Below, one piece after another: positions 16,965-26,102 of a stretch of DNA of 56,692 bases (position 1 is the first letter of the stretch; the number at the start of each line of letters is the position of its first letter). This stretch comes from Lachnospiraceae bacterium (GTDB lineage: Bacteria; Bacillota; Clostridia; Lachnospirales; Lachnospiraceae). The notes beneath the pieces are model-generated. The model saw nothing but the letters and a program-made list of their open reading frames with translations, did not search any database and was not told the origin of the DNA. Made by a program: the position numbers and the translations under genes. The stretch covers positions 1-56,692 of the forward strand of contig SVEA01000069.1 of the NCBI GenBank assembly GCA_015057615.1, written 5' to 3'.

Positions 16965-17573
16965 ATGGGAATACAGAAAAATGTTCCTAATAATATCATA
17001 CGGGAGGAAGGCAGCATTATCGCGATTGGAGCATCTACCGGGGGAACCGAAGCAATTTATAGTATACTTCGTTCCCTTCCACCAACCGTACCCGGAATTG
17101 TCATCGTACAGCATATCCCACCCGTATTTTCAAGAATGTTTGCAGAAAGGTTGAATGGCCAGACCTCCCTGCAGGTCAAGGAGGCCAAAACAGGAGATTA
17201 TGCGGATCCGGGCAGGGTTCTGATTGCACCGGGAGACCAGCATATGCGGATTAAAAAGGTCGGAAAAAGATATCAAGTCGAGTGCTTTCCCGGAGATAAG
17301 GTCAACGGCCACTGCCCTTCGGTGGATGTTCTGTTTGAATCGGCGGCGAAGGAAGCAGGCAAAAGTGCAATCGGAATTATCCTGACGGGCATGGGCTATG
17401 ACGGGGCGAAGGGACTTCTTATGATGCGGCGCAAGGGCGGTAGGACCATCGGCCAGGATGAGGCGTCGTCCATCGTATACGGAATGCCGAAGGCAGCATT
17501 TGATATCGGGGCGGTCGGCATACAGGTGGCATTGACCAATATTCCCAAGGTATTGTCCGAGCTGCTTGGTTAG
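16965..17573 (+). CDS. cheB: Stand-alone CheB methylesterase domain (no receiver)
   Basis: A 202-residue protein-glutamate methylesterase that removes methyl groups from chemoreceptors. It contains only the catalytic domain: nucleophile Ser24 in GASTGG, His50 in VQHIPP and Asp146 in GMGYDGAKG form the CheB triad. Canonical CheB has an N-terminal receiver of ~120 residues phosphorylated by CheA; here it is absent, and only ~16 residues precede the catalytic strand. Activity would not be gated by phosphorylation. ATG 16965 has AAGGAG eight bases upstream. Receiver-less CheB proteins are known, but the absence fits a locus that has lost its kinase. Confidence 0.9.
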   Translation: MGIQKNVPNNIIREEGSIIAIGASTGGTEAIYSILRSLPPTVPGIVIVQHIPPVFSRMFAERLNGQTSLQVKEAKTGDYADPGRVLIAPGDQHMRIKKVGKRYQVECFPGDKVNGHCPSVDVLFESAAKEAGKSAIGIILTGMGYDGAKGLLMMRRKGGRTIGQDEASSIVYGMPKAAFDIGAVGIQVALTNIPKVLSELLG

Positions 17574-17695
17574 GTGGCTGTAATAACACCTTGTTCGGAT
17601 TGACCGGAGAAGATAGACCATAAAAATATTGATAGAAAGGAAATAAATCAATGTCATACCACATCAGAGGAATTAAAGGAGGAAAGGGAAACATT

Positions 17696-19477
17696 ATGAA
17701 AAATCTATCCATCAGCAAAAAATTAATTGTAGGTTTCGGGGCGGTATTCGTCTTACTGGCCTTATCCATCGTGTTTTCTTTGGTCAGCATGAACCGTTTG
17801 GGAGACCAGGTAGAATTGTACGGGCAGTACACCGTACCCAATATCACCGACATTTGGAAGATTAGAAGAAATCTTGTATCAGCGGAGCGCTACGTGCTAA
17901 AAACATTTTCCGAGGAAGAGGGAAAGGAAATCAAGAGCTTGTTTGCACAGGCTGGAGAGGATGGGAAAGAAGCGCTTGCACAGCTTGAAAGATACGCTGC
18001 GAATCAAAGAGATATGGATCATGATATGAAAATAAATGAGCTTAGGACGCTGTTTTCGCAGGCGGATGCTGTCCGGACGGAGATGGCAGAGCTGCTGCAA
18101 AATCCAACCGAGGTAAACCAGCAGAAAGGGTACGAGCTGTTCTGTGAGCAATATAGCCCGCTCTTTGATCAGGCGACAGTAATTCTGGATGATTTTTCTG
18201 CTTCTGCGGATGCGTATACCGCGCAGCAGAGGGCGGAAGCTGTGGAGGATGAGAGGGCAGCAATCGTTATGCTTGTTACCTGTGCTGTGGTTTCTCTTGT
18301 GTTAACGATCGTCGTGGTATTTGCCATCGGTAAGTCCATCCTGAGTCCGGTCAAGGAGATCGTGGACGTTTTCGAAGAGATCTCAAAGGGGCATCTGCAG
18401 GCCGAGATCAAATACGAAGGTTGTGACGAGATAGGGCAGATGGCAGAGCTGATTCAGAAAACAAACAGGATGCAGCAGACGATGGTGAAGGATTTAATAG
18501 AAAAATTCAAAAAGATCTCTCAAGGGGATTTACAGATTCATATCGATATCGATTATCCCGGTGATTTTGCCGCGCTGAAAGAAACGATTGAAAAGACAGT
18601 CTCAATTCTGAATTATACCATGCAGACGATCAATACGGCAGCCGAACAGGTCAGTACCGGTGCTGAGCAGGTTTCAAGCGGAGCGCAGGCTCTGGCTGCA
18701 GGTTCCACAGAGCAGGCTTCCTCGGTGGAGGAATTGACCGTTTCAATTGCCCAAATTGCGGAGGAAGCTGCGGAAAACTCCATAAATGTGAAAGCGGCAA
18801 CCGAATATGTGGAGCAGGTTGCAGCAGGTGTCGTTACCGGAAATGAGCATATGAAAGAGCTTACGGCAGCAATGGCAGATATCGGAGCGGCTTCGGATCA
18901 GATTACCAATATTACGAAGGTGATTGAAGATATTGCCTTCCAGACCAATATTCTAGCTTTAAACGCTGCGATTGAGGCAGCACGTGCCGGGAATGCAGGA
19001 AAGGGATTTGCCGTTGTGGCGGATGAGGTGCGCAACCTTGCTGCTAAATCGGCAGAGGCAGCCAAGCAGACCGCAGATCTCATTCTGACGTCGGTCAACA
19101 CAGTAAACAAAGGGACGCAGACAACGACCCAGACCGCACAGATTCTGATCGAGGTCGGGGAGAAAGCACAGATGGCTAATGACAGCATTATAAAAATCGA
19201 GCAGGCCTCCGAAGAGCAGGCCGGTGCGATCGAGCAGATAAAGCAGGGACTTTCCCAGGTTTCCGCTGTCGTTCAGACCAATGCGGCTACGGCGGAAGAG
19301 AACTCAGCGACAAGTGAGGAGATGTCTGCTCAGGCAGTCACATTACACGAGGAAGTTGAGAAGTTTAAATTAAGCTCCGTATATAGAAGGGATAACGACT
19401 TAAAGATTTCCCTGAACGAACTGCCAAAGGAGAACGTACCAAAGTTAGATACCGCATTAGACCTCGGAAAATATTAA
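17696..19477 (+). CDS. Methyl-accepting chemotaxis protein (4HB-type)
   Basis: A 593-residue chemoreceptor. TM1 is at about residues 9-30 ([19 protein letters not shown]), a ~150-residue four-helix-bundle type sensor follows, and TM2 lies near 185-208 ([20 protein letters not shown]). HAMP follows (~210-265), possibly with a second HAMP-like helix pair near 270-300. The cytoplasmic coiled coil carries the highly conserved tip [20 protein letters not shown] and [17 protein letters not shown] 17696 starts [10 protein letters not shown]; an in-frame ATG at 17651 adds 15 residues and also has an AAAGG upstream. No C-terminal CheR-tethering pentapeptide is evident. The terminator at 19490 ends the che series. 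The ligand is unknown. Confidence 0.92.
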   Translation: MKNLSISKKLIVGFGAVFVLLALSIVFSLVSMNRLGDQVELYGQYTVPNITDIWKIRRNLVSAERYVLKTFSEEEGKEIKSLFAQAGEDGKEALAQLERYAANQRDMDHDMKINELRTLFSQADAVRTEMAELLQNPTEVNQQKGYELFCEQYSPLFDQATVILDDFSASADAYTAQQRAEAVEDERAAIVMLVTCAVVSLVLTIVVVFAIGKSILSPVKEIVDVFEEISKGHLQAEIKYEGCDEIGQMAELIQKTNRMQQTMVKDLIEKFKKISQGDLQIHIDIDYPGDFAALKETIEKTVSILNYTMQTINTAAEQVSTGAEQVSSGAQALAAGSTEQASSVEELTVSIAQIAEEAAENSINVKAATEYVEQVAAGVVTGNEHMKELTAAMADIGAASDQITNITKVIEDIAFQTNILALNAAIEAARAGNAGKGFAVVADEVRNLAAKSAEAAKQTADLILTSVNTVNKGTQTTTQTAQILIEVGEKAQMANDSIIKIEQASEEQAGAIEQIKQGLSQVSAVVQTNAATAEENSATSEEMSAQAVTLHEEVEKFKLSSVYRRDNDLKISLNELPKENVPKLDTALDLGKY

Positions 19478-19489
19478 TTCAGATAATAT

Positions 19490-19534
19490 AAATAGCCATC
19501 CTTTGATATCGGCCAGGAAAGGATGGCTATTTTA
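19490..19534 (+). terminator. Rho-independent terminator after mcp
   Basis: A 15-bp stem AAATAGCCATCCTTT (19490-19504) pairs with its complement at 19518-19532, followed by TTT. It lies 13 bases after the chemoreceptor stop. Confidence 0.85.
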
Positions 19535-19548
19535 TCGTATAGGATTCA

Positions 19549-19637
19549 AGTGTCAAAAGCCGATTTATAAAACGAACTTCATCAATTTGCACAATTTATA
19601 CATTGATAAGTAATAGGAAGCAAATTTCAATTGTAGT
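19549..19637. repeat. Family-1 interspersed repeat, half copy (b)
   Basis: It begins AAGTGTCAAAAGCCGATTTA and contains CATCAATTTGCACAATTTAT, ATTGATAAGTAATAGGAAGC. The opposite terminal repeat is missing. It abuts the 3' end of the xylosidase gene and lies 14 bases after the mcp terminator. Confidence 0.65.
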
Positions 19638-19638
19638 A

Positions 19639-21552
19639 TTACCAAACTTTGATATAATTCTTTCCCTTTTTCAATAACGCAATCGGTCCTAACGGGCTCT
19701 TTGGCGCTTTCTGCTCCTCCAGAAAATCGGTATCGAATACGACATCACTTCCATCGGGACGTTCAAATTCAGCATCAGCGATGCGTACTCGCGGTAATGT
19801 GGAGGTGGAATGTATTCCGCCGAGAATACGATCGAAGCTTTCCGGAAGCTCACAGGATAGATAAACCTCTTCCCCTTGATCAATAATATTAAATTTTGGA
19901 TCAAAGTCTTTCACCACCAGCTTCTCCTGCTCCCGTTCAAATGGTTTTGCTCCATGTAAGTAGGCATTATGATTAATGTAAACAGGCTGTTCGATCAGTT
20001 CAAAGACTTCCAGATCTCCATTCTTTTTATGAACCTCTTCGATATATTCCTCTAAAGAGGTCGTATAGTTTTTATAGTGAGACGTTCCGACCCCTTCTAA
20101 TCCTTTTGCTCCGATGAAGATATTATTGTAAAAACGGTCATCCCCACCGTATACAAAGGAAAAGCCTGCGACCTTGGTACTGTGCGGAAGGTGATACTGC
20201 GTGGAACGATTTAACACCTTCTCCTGTACCATCTTACCGCAAATCAGGTTGTTGATATAGGCTCCGCCTTGTGCCACATTATCCAGGGCATATTCCGAAG
20301 CCATGATATTATGGTCGACGATATAGGGTCCATGGCTTACCTCAACAAACAGATCACGGTTGTTTTGGTAGAATAAGTTTTTGCTGATTCTTGTTCCCTG
20401 CGTCTCCCAATCCAGCCAGAGCCCCAAAGAGCAGTTGTGAATCCGGTTATGATGAATCTGGGTATCAATTGCCGCATGAAACTTGATACCTGCTATTTCA
20501 TAGCCGTAAAATTCCCGTTTTAGAGCAATATTATAAATATGGTTGTGATGGATTTCACTAAAGACACATCCTAAATGTCCGACGATACCGTTCTGACCGC
20601 AATCGTAGATGGTGTTATACTGGATGATATGGGAACCGATTTTCTCCTTACACCAGCCGTTGCGTTCGGCGGAAAATACAGCCTCCAGCTGGTATTGATA
20701 TCCCGGTTTATCTTTCCGAACGGAGCAGTAATTTTGCCCGGTAGAGCCTTCCTTTCCGATACTAATCGCACTGCATTTGGAATCGTGGATGATATTTTGC
20801 TCAATAATCCAGCCTTTGCTCCAGTTAACACCAAGCAGTCCCGGCTGGTCCGCTGTGGGTGGTGTCCATGGAGTCGCTGCATGTGCCATTTCAAAGCCTC
20901 TTACCGTAATATAGTCGATCCCGGTTTCTTCCGGATAGAAGCAGGATCTGCGCACATTAATTTCTACAAGCTCCTGATTCGGGTTGGCTCCCTGGAAATT
21001 TGCATAAATCGTTGTAGTATCTGCATTTACCTCGGCAAACCATACATATTTTGTCTGTTCCGGGTTATGGACAGGAACGATTTTTTCTGTCCATTGATCC
21101 AGTATCTTGGTACGGATACTCGGAGAATTAAGTTCCTCGAAGCTATCAGCCTCATAAAAGGACATACCATTTAGATAAACATCGCCTAAATGTCTGTGCT
21201 TCGTGGTAACCAGCCAATCCCCAAACACTTCGATTTCATAGGGATTATAGCCGCCGAAAAAGGAATTGGGCAGCACTGCCTTCCAGACATGATCCTGCAC
21301 ATGCTCCCAATCTCTGATGTGTTCGGATCCTTTAATGACTACTTTTTCACCCTCCGCTGCCTGGTAAATAATTCTTCTTTTATCGCTTAACCCCTTCCGC
21401 TTCGGTTTTACCCATTCCCGGTACTCGCCCGCATGGACGGTAATCGTGTCACCCGCTGCAGCGGCAGCGGCTGCCTTATTGATGGTCAGAAACGGATCCT
21501 TTAATGTTCCCAGTCCCTGATCGGAACCGGTTTTTGCTACATGATATTCCAT
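19639..21552 (-). CDS. xylC: GH120 beta-xylosidase
   Basis: A 637-residue right-handed beta-helix glycosidase that I recognise as closely related along its whole length to Thermoanaerobacterium saccharolyticum XylC, the founding GH120 enzyme. It starts MEYHVAKTGSDQG. It keeps the family landmarks PTADQPG, KCSAISIGKE, AGIKFHAAID and GGAYINNLI. The catalytic pair known for GH120 (Asp nucleophile, Glu acid/base) corresponds to Asp381 in LWLDWE and Glu404 in LFVEVSHG. There is no signal peptide, so it should hydrolyse imported xylo-oligosaccharides in the cytoplasm. AAGGAGG lies nine bases before the start. The AraC gene is divergent and is the likely regulator, and the intergenic palindrome may contain the control region. 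Confidence 0.95.
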   Translation of the reverse strand: MEYHVAKTGSDQGLGTLKDPFLTINKAAAAAAAGDTITVHAGEYREWVKPKRKGLSDKRRIIYQAAEGEKVVIKGSEHIRDWEHVQDHVWKAVLPNSFFGGYNPYEIEVFGDWLVTTKHRHLGDVYLNGMSFYEADSFEELNSPSIRTKILDQWTEKIVPVHNPEQTKYVWFAEVNADTTTIYANFQGANPNQELVEINVRRSCFYPEETGIDYITVRGFEMAHAATPWTPPTADQPGLLGVNWSKGWIIEQNIIHDSKCSAISIGKEGSTGQNYCSVRKDKPGYQYQLEAVFSAERNGWCKEKIGSHIIQYNTIYDCGQNGIVGHLGCVFSEIHHNHIYNIALKREFYGYEIAGIKFHAAIDTQIHHNRIHNCSLGLWLDWETQGTRISKNLFYQNNRDLFVEVSHGPYIVDHNIMASEYALDNVAQGGAYINNLICGKMVQEKVLNRSTQYHLPHSTKVAGFSFVYGGDDRFYNNIFIGAKGLEGVGTSHYKNYTTSLEEYIEEVHKKNGDLEVFELIEQPVYINHNAYLHGAKPFEREQEKLVVKDFDPKFNIIDQGEEVYLSCELPESFDRILGGIHSTSTLPRVRIADAEFERPDGSDVVFDTDFLEEQKAPKSPLGPIALLKKGKNYIKVW

Positions 21553-21577
21553 CGTATGTATCCTCCTTTTTTATAAT

Positions 21578-21914
21578 TTAAACTTCGCAGTAAAAAAACA
21601 TAATCATTGCTTGATGAAATCTGCCTTCAATGAACTTGTTTACCATGGATATCATACTTTTATAGTGGCAAATTTTTACGAGTTGTTATATCTACTCGGA
21701 ATTTTACTTTTGGTATAGAGACAAAAAAGCATGATGTTTGACGAACGAAGTGAGGAGTTCATGTTTTTTGGCTCTGCGATGCCAGAAAGGAAAATTTATT
21801 AGTAGATATTAACGAGTAAGTCTGGGCCAGAATAAAAGTATAATATCTATGGTATATGATGCTACCTGCTGATTTAATCAAGCAATTAGCACCCTGATTA
21901 GCTGCGAAGTTTAA
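21578..21914. repeat. 337-bp imperfect palindrome (foldback/MITE-like) between GH120 and AraC genes
   Basis: The ends are exact inverted repeats TTAAACTTCGCAG (21578-21590 and 21902-21914). The arms stay alignable for ~130 bp inward: TTGCTTGATGAAATC against TTGCTTGATTAAATC, CCATGGATATCATACTTTTAT against CCATAGATATTATACTTTTAT, and TTATATCTACT against TTAATATCTACT. The centre holds a smaller palindrome near 21725-21770 (AAAAAGCATGA with TCATGTTTTTT). No reading frame is inside. It fills most of the 464-base gap between the two start codons. Confidence 0.75.
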
Positions 21915-22016
21915 CCTCATTATATAAAATAACCATTGTAAGCACTATCCAAATTGTAGTATACTTTAAGACAATATTAGTGCTTTTAAGTTTGCAAAGA
22001 GGCGGGGGGGAGAGCT

Positions 22017-22772
22017 ATGGTGTTTTTTGAAAAGCATGGGGTGGAGGAAAAAGAATTCTTTCAATTAACTTCGTTGAAGAATTACCATTTTCCCCTTCAT
22101 TTCCATCTGGCATTTGAGATGATTTTTGTCAGTGATGGACAGCTATATGTATGCGTGGATCGAAAAGAGTATCAGCTGCAGAAAAATGATCTGATCTTTA
22201 TTTTTCCTAATCAGATTCATGAATTTAAGACCCTGGAGCATTCGGAGATTATGGTTCTTCTTTTCTCACCGGAATTGATCGGTGATTTTTGCATGAATTT
22301 TAAAGGCCTTATTCCCGATGACAATGTACTGCATTTTACGGAAAAGATTGACTTTGATAAGTTGAGTTCCATCTATCGTCAGAAAAGCTTTCTATATGCG
22401 GTTTGTGCTGATTTGATCAACCGGACCTCCTTTTCTCCGGTGAAGCAGTCACCACAGACAAAGGTACTTTATAAAATGCTGCTTTGTGTGGAGGAAAATT
22501 ATTCTTCCGATCTTACATTAAAGACCGTAGCGAAGCATCTGCAATATGATTATCCTTATATCTCCAAGCTGTTTGCCCGGCAGATGAACATGACATTCAC
22601 GGATTATTTAAATCATTATCGGATTTCGCAAGCATGCTACCTGCTGAAAAATTCCCAGCAGTCGATCAGTGAAGTGGCAATCAATTGCGGTTATAATAAT
22701 TTAAGAACCTTTCATCGTAATTTCAGAAAAATAATAGGGGAATCGCCTGTGAAATATCGGGAACTGGATTAA
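22017..22772 (+). CDS. AraC-family transcriptional regulator (probable xylosidase regulator)
   Basis: A 251-residue regulator with an N-terminal cupin sugar-sensing domain (~1-130; HFPLHFHLAFEMIFV and the IFPNQIHEF turn) and a C-terminal double helix-turn-helix (~150-251). The first HTH contains LKTVAKHLQYDYPYISKLF. The second ends in the AraC signature SISEVAINCGYNNLRTFHRNFRK, seen here in parts ISEVAINCGY and FHRNFRK. The start at 22017 follows a GGGGGG-rich binding site. It is transcribed divergently from the GH120 gene and probably activates it in response to xylose or xylo-oligosaccharides (inference from context). Confidence 0.9.
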   Translation: MVFFEKHGVEEKEFFQLTSLKNYHFPLHFHLAFEMIFVSDGQLYVCVDRKEYQLQKNDLIFIFPNQIHEFKTLEHSEIMVLLFSPELIGDFCMNFKGLIPDDNVLHFTEKIDFDKLSSIYRQKSFLYAVCADLINRTSFSPVKQSPQTKVLYKMLLCVEENYSSDLTLKTVAKHLQYDYPYISKLFARQMNMTFTDYLNHYRISQACYLLKNSQQSISEVAINCGYNNLRTFHRNFRKIIGESPVKYRELD

Positions 22773-22810
22773 AAACTTAAACTATATTGTTTTAAAAAGA
22801 AAACTGATAG

Positions 22811-23085
22811 GAGTGTCAAAAGCCGATTTAAATTGACTTCATTAAATTTGCATAATTTATGCAGTGATAATAATAGGAACCATATTTTATTCGCAATACA
22901 CAGCCCACAAAGCATTGCAAAAAAACGCAATACTTAGATTGAAGTATGTAATGGTACATAAGACCACAAAATACGCGGGTCTAAGTGCCAATGACTCCAA
23001 ACAGTTGCTTATTAAAATATTGCTTTCTAATTATTCCGGTTTTTCCTTATTGATCAAGCTTATTTGTTAGGAAGGCTTTTGACTC
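22811..23085. repeat. Family-1 interspersed repeat, full copy (c)
   Basis: A 275-bp element starting GAGTGTCAAAAGCCG and ending GGCTTTTGACTC. The right end's reverse complement, GAGTCAAAAGCC, differs from the left end only by loss of GT. The interior shares GGTACATAAGACCACAAAAT and GTGCCAATGACT with copy (f). It fills the gap between the AraC and EF-G/NYN genes, in the same orientation as copy (f). A 68-codon ORF inside is not considered real. Confidence 0.8.
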
Positions 23086-23152
23086 GCAGTCATAGTAATG
23101 AGGAACATTTAAAAGATAAATTTCAATTTTAATAGAGACGGAGAGATAACTT

Positions 23153-25945
23153 ATGAAGAAACTGGTAATCGGTATTTTAGCCCATGTCGATGCGGGAAAA
23201 ACAACGTTAGCAGAGAGTCTGCTGTACCTGACCGGCAGCATCAGAAAACTTGGCAGGGTAGATCATAAAGACGCGTTTTTAGATACTTATGAGCTGGAAC
23301 GCCAAAGAGGGATTACCATTTTCTCAAAGCAAGCGGTTTTTACTTACAAGGATATGGAGGTGGCTCTGCTGGATACGCCGGGACATATTGATTTCTCAGC
23401 GGAAATGGAACGGACGCTGCAGGTCCTTGATTATGCCATTCTGGTAATCAGCGCCGGGGATGGGATACAGGGGCATACGGAAACCTTATGGAAGCTTCTT
23501 GCACGTTATAGGATACCGACCTTTCTATTTGTGAATAAGATGGATCTTCCCGGAGTGGACCGTAAAGCGCTTAGGAACGAATTGAAAAGAATGGAGGAAG
23601 GCTGTGTAGATTTTAGTGACGGTTATAATTCCAAGGTATTTCTGGAGGAGCTGGCAATGTGCGATGAGGCATTGCTGGACCGGTATATCGACAGTGGCAT
23701 AGTGGAAACGAAGGATATTACAGCATTGGTTGATGAAAGAAAAGTATTTCCCTGCTATTTCGGATCAGCTCTGAAGCTTTCCGGAGTGGAGGAATTCTTA
23801 AGCGGTTTGGAGCAGTTTACAAATCGTACTTCCTATCCGGAAAGCTTTGGTGCGAAGGTTTATAAAATTGCAAGAGACGATCAGGGAAACCGCCTGACCT
23901 ATATGAAGATCACCGGAGGAAGTCTTAAGGTAAAAATGCCGCTGACCAATCGCAAAGCGGAGGAAGAAGTTCAAAATCCTTATCAAAAGGATGAAAATAG
24001 AAAAGTGGAAGAGCAGGCGGAGCAGCGAAAGGAAGGCAGCAGGAAGGAAGAGGACGAAACCGATCTCTGGGAAGAAAAGGTGGACCAGATTCGGATTTAT
24101 TCCGGAGCCAGGTATGACACGGTGGAGGAAGCGGGAGCAGGAGCAGTCTGTGCAGTCACAGGGCTTAATAAGACCTATCCCGGGGAAGGCTTGGGAATCG
24201 AGGCGGGGTCGGAACTGCCGATTTCCAGGCCGGTACTAAATTATCAGATCGTGCTGCCTCCGGAATGCAATGCTTATCCTATGCTTTCTAAATTACGCCA
24301 GCTAGAGGAAGAAGACCCGCAGCTGCATATTCTATGGTCCGAGCATCTGAAGGAGATCCATGTCCAACTGATGGGGGAGATACAGGTAGAGATCCTGAAG
24401 AGCCTCATTCTGGAACGCTTTGGCGTTCATGTGAAATTTGGACCGGGAAATATTGTATATAAAGAAACGATCAGGGAGCCGGTCGTGGGGGTAGGACATT
24501 TTGAGCCATTACGGCATTATGCGGAGGTGCATCTTCTGCTGGAGCCGGGGGAGGCGGGAAGCGGACTGGTATTTACCACGAACTGTAGTGAGGATCTATT
24601 GGACCGCAATTGGCAGCGGCTGATACTTACTCATTTGAGGGAAAAGGAGCATGCAGGGGTTTTAACCGGATCACCGATCACTGATATGAAGATTACCCTG
24701 CTTGCAGGACGGGCAAATAAAAAGCATACGGAAGGCGGTGATTTCAGGCAAGCCACCTACCGGGCAGTTCGTCACGGCTTAAAAAAAGCCAAAAGCGTTC
24801 TTCTGGAGCCGTATTACCATTATAAACTGGAAATTCCATCGGATATGGTAGGAAGAGCCATGTCGGATATTCAGCGTATGAGCGGAGACATGAACTCTCC
24901 TGAAATCCAGGGAGAAATGTCATTGCTGACGGGCTGTGTACCGGTTTCGGAAATGCGGGGATATCAGACGGAAGTAATTGCTTACACAAGAGGCAGGGGA
25001 AGACTATTCTGTACCTTGCTGGGCTACCGGCCCTGCCATAATGCGGAGGAAGTGATCGAAGCGGTCGGCTATGACAGTGAGAAGGATCCGGATAACCCCA
25101 CCGGCTCTGTCTTTTGCTCCCATGGAGCAGGCTTTACGGTCGGATGGGAAAGCGTTGAGGATTACATGCATATAGATAGTGAATGGGATAAGATCGATGC
25201 AGAAGAACCGGATGATCCGGGAGAAGCAAAGAAAGAGCCTACTTCGATGGGATCCGCTTCCTATGATAGCAGCTCATGGCGGGAAGATAAAGAGCTGGAA
25301 GAGATCTTTGTCCGTACCTTTGGGCCAATTAAGAGAAAGCTACCGCCTTCCCGGAACCGATTCGGGTATGAGAAGAATTCACCCAAGGAAAAAGTACGGG
25401 AGCAGCCGTTTGCGTTTCAGAGAAAAGAACCAAGGAAGGAATATCTATTGGTAGACGGTTATAATATTATTTTCTCATGGGAGAAGCTGAATGCACTGGC
25501 AAAGGAGAATATGGATGCCGCCAGGACGAAGCTGATGGATATCCTATCGAATTACCAGGGCTTTAAAAAGTGCATTGTGATCTTGGTTTTTGATGCATAT
25601 AAGGTGAAGGGCGGAGTTGGTGAGCTACAGGAGTATCATAATATCCATGTGGTATATACCAAGGAAGCAGAAACAGCAGACCAGTATATCGAGAAGGTAA
25701 CGCATGAAATTGCTGGGAAAAATCATGTTACGGTTGCCACATCGGATGCACTTGAGCAATTAATCATTATGGGAAAGGGAGCCATCCGGCTCTCGGCAAA
25801 TGACCTGAGGGAGGAAATTACCAGGGTCAATGACCAAATACGAACGGAGTATCTGGAGAAATATCCGACTGGCCGTGCCTTTTTGGGAGAGCAATTCAAG
25901 GAGGATGTTTTAGGTTTCCTGGAGGAGAAAGACAAAGATTCTTAG
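23153..25945 (+). CDS. EF-G/TetM-like ribosomal GTPase fused to Rae1/YacP-type NYN endoribonuclease domain
   Basis: A 930-residue fusion. Residues ~1-230 are a translational GTPase G domain: P-loop AHVDAGKTT (10-18), RGITI switch I, DTPGHIDF and NKMD. Domains II-V of EF-G/TetM type follow to ~680, with a highly charged insertion of ~45 residues in domain II (~265-310). A linker leads to an NYN (PIN-like) domain from ~763 to ~925. Its acidic residues sit in VDGYNII, VFDAYK, ETADQYIE and ATSDALEQ, the pattern of YacP/Rae1, the B. subtilis endonuclease that cuts mRNA in the ribosomal A site. The ATG has GGAGAG nearby and a strong terminator follows. The combination suggests ribosome rescue or mRNA quality control rather than drug resistance. 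The GTPase alone is often labelled Tet(M)-like. Confidence 0.88.
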   Translation: MKKLVIGILAHVDAGKTTLAESLLYLTGSIRKLGRVDHKDAFLDTYELERQRGITIFSKQAVFTYKDMEVALLDTPGHIDFSAEMERTLQVLDYAILVISAGDGIQGHTETLWKLLARYRIPTFLFVNKMDLPGVDRKALRNELKRMEEGCVDFSDGYNSKVFLEELAMCDEALLDRYIDSGIVETKDITALVDERKVFPCYFGSALKLSGVEEFLSGLEQFTNRTSYPESFGAKVYKIARDDQGNRLTYMKITGGSLKVKMPLTNRKAEEEVQNPYQKDENRKVEEQAEQRKEGSRKEEDETDLWEEKVDQIRIYSGARYDTVEEAGAGAVCAVTGLNKTYPGEGLGIEAGSELPISRPVLNYQIVLPPECNAYPMLSKLRQLEEEDPQLHILWSEHLKEIHVQLMGEIQVEILKSLILERFGVHVKFGPGNIVYKETIREPVVGVGHFEPLRHYAEVHLLLEPGEAGSGLVFTTNCSEDLLDRNWQRLILTHLREKEHAGVLTGSPITDMKITLLAGRANKKHTEGGDFRQATYRAVRHGLKKAKSVLLEPYYHYKLEIPSDMVGRAMSDIQRMSGDMNSPEIQGEMSLLTGCVPVSEMRGYQTEVIAYTRGRGRLFCTLLGYRPCHNAEEVIEAVGYDSEKDPDNPTGSVFCSHGAGFTVGWESVEDYMHIDSEWDKIDAEEPDDPGEAKKEPTSMGSASYDSSSWREDKELEEIFVRTFGPIKRKLPPSRNRFGYEKNSPKEKVREQPFAFQRKEPRKEYLLVDGYNIIFSWEKLNALAKENMDAARTKLMDILSNYQGFKKCIVILVFDAYKVKGGVGELQEYHNIHVVYTKEAETADQYIEKVTHEIAGKNHVTVATSDALEQLIIMGKGAIRLSANDLREEITRVNDQIRTEYLEKYPTGRAFLGEQFKEDVLGFLEEKDKDS

Positions 25946-25948
25946 AAG

Positions 25949-25996
25949 AAAAGCCTTATGAAGTGTCCGATCGATGACATTTCATAAGGCTTTTAT
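25949..25996 (+). terminator. Rho-independent terminator after the EF-G/NYN gene
   Basis: A 19-bp stem with one G-T pair (25949-25967 with 25976-25994; core AAAAGCCTTATGAA/TTCATAAGGCTTTT) lies four bases after the stop codon. It is A-rich before and T-rich after the stem, so it may also serve the opposite strand. Confidence 0.85.
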
Positions 25997-26102
25997 AGTT
26001 CGTGTACACAGACCCTCCTAGACAATCAATGAATCTTGAATACGAACGGCTTTTCGTTGCTCCCTCGGTGAAGCTAAAATTCTCTTCCTTCTTCAGTTCA
26101 GG

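Noticed and set aside
22864..23070. A 68-codon ORF between the AraC and GTPase/NYN genes
   Set aside because: Lies wholly inside a family-1 repeat, and the related copy at 36400 does not preserve it as a gene.
23153..25070. Reading the GTPase as a tetracycline resistance determinant
   Set aside because: The fused nuclease domain and domain II insertion point to a housekeeping or quality-control role; TetM-like similarity alone does not show resistance.
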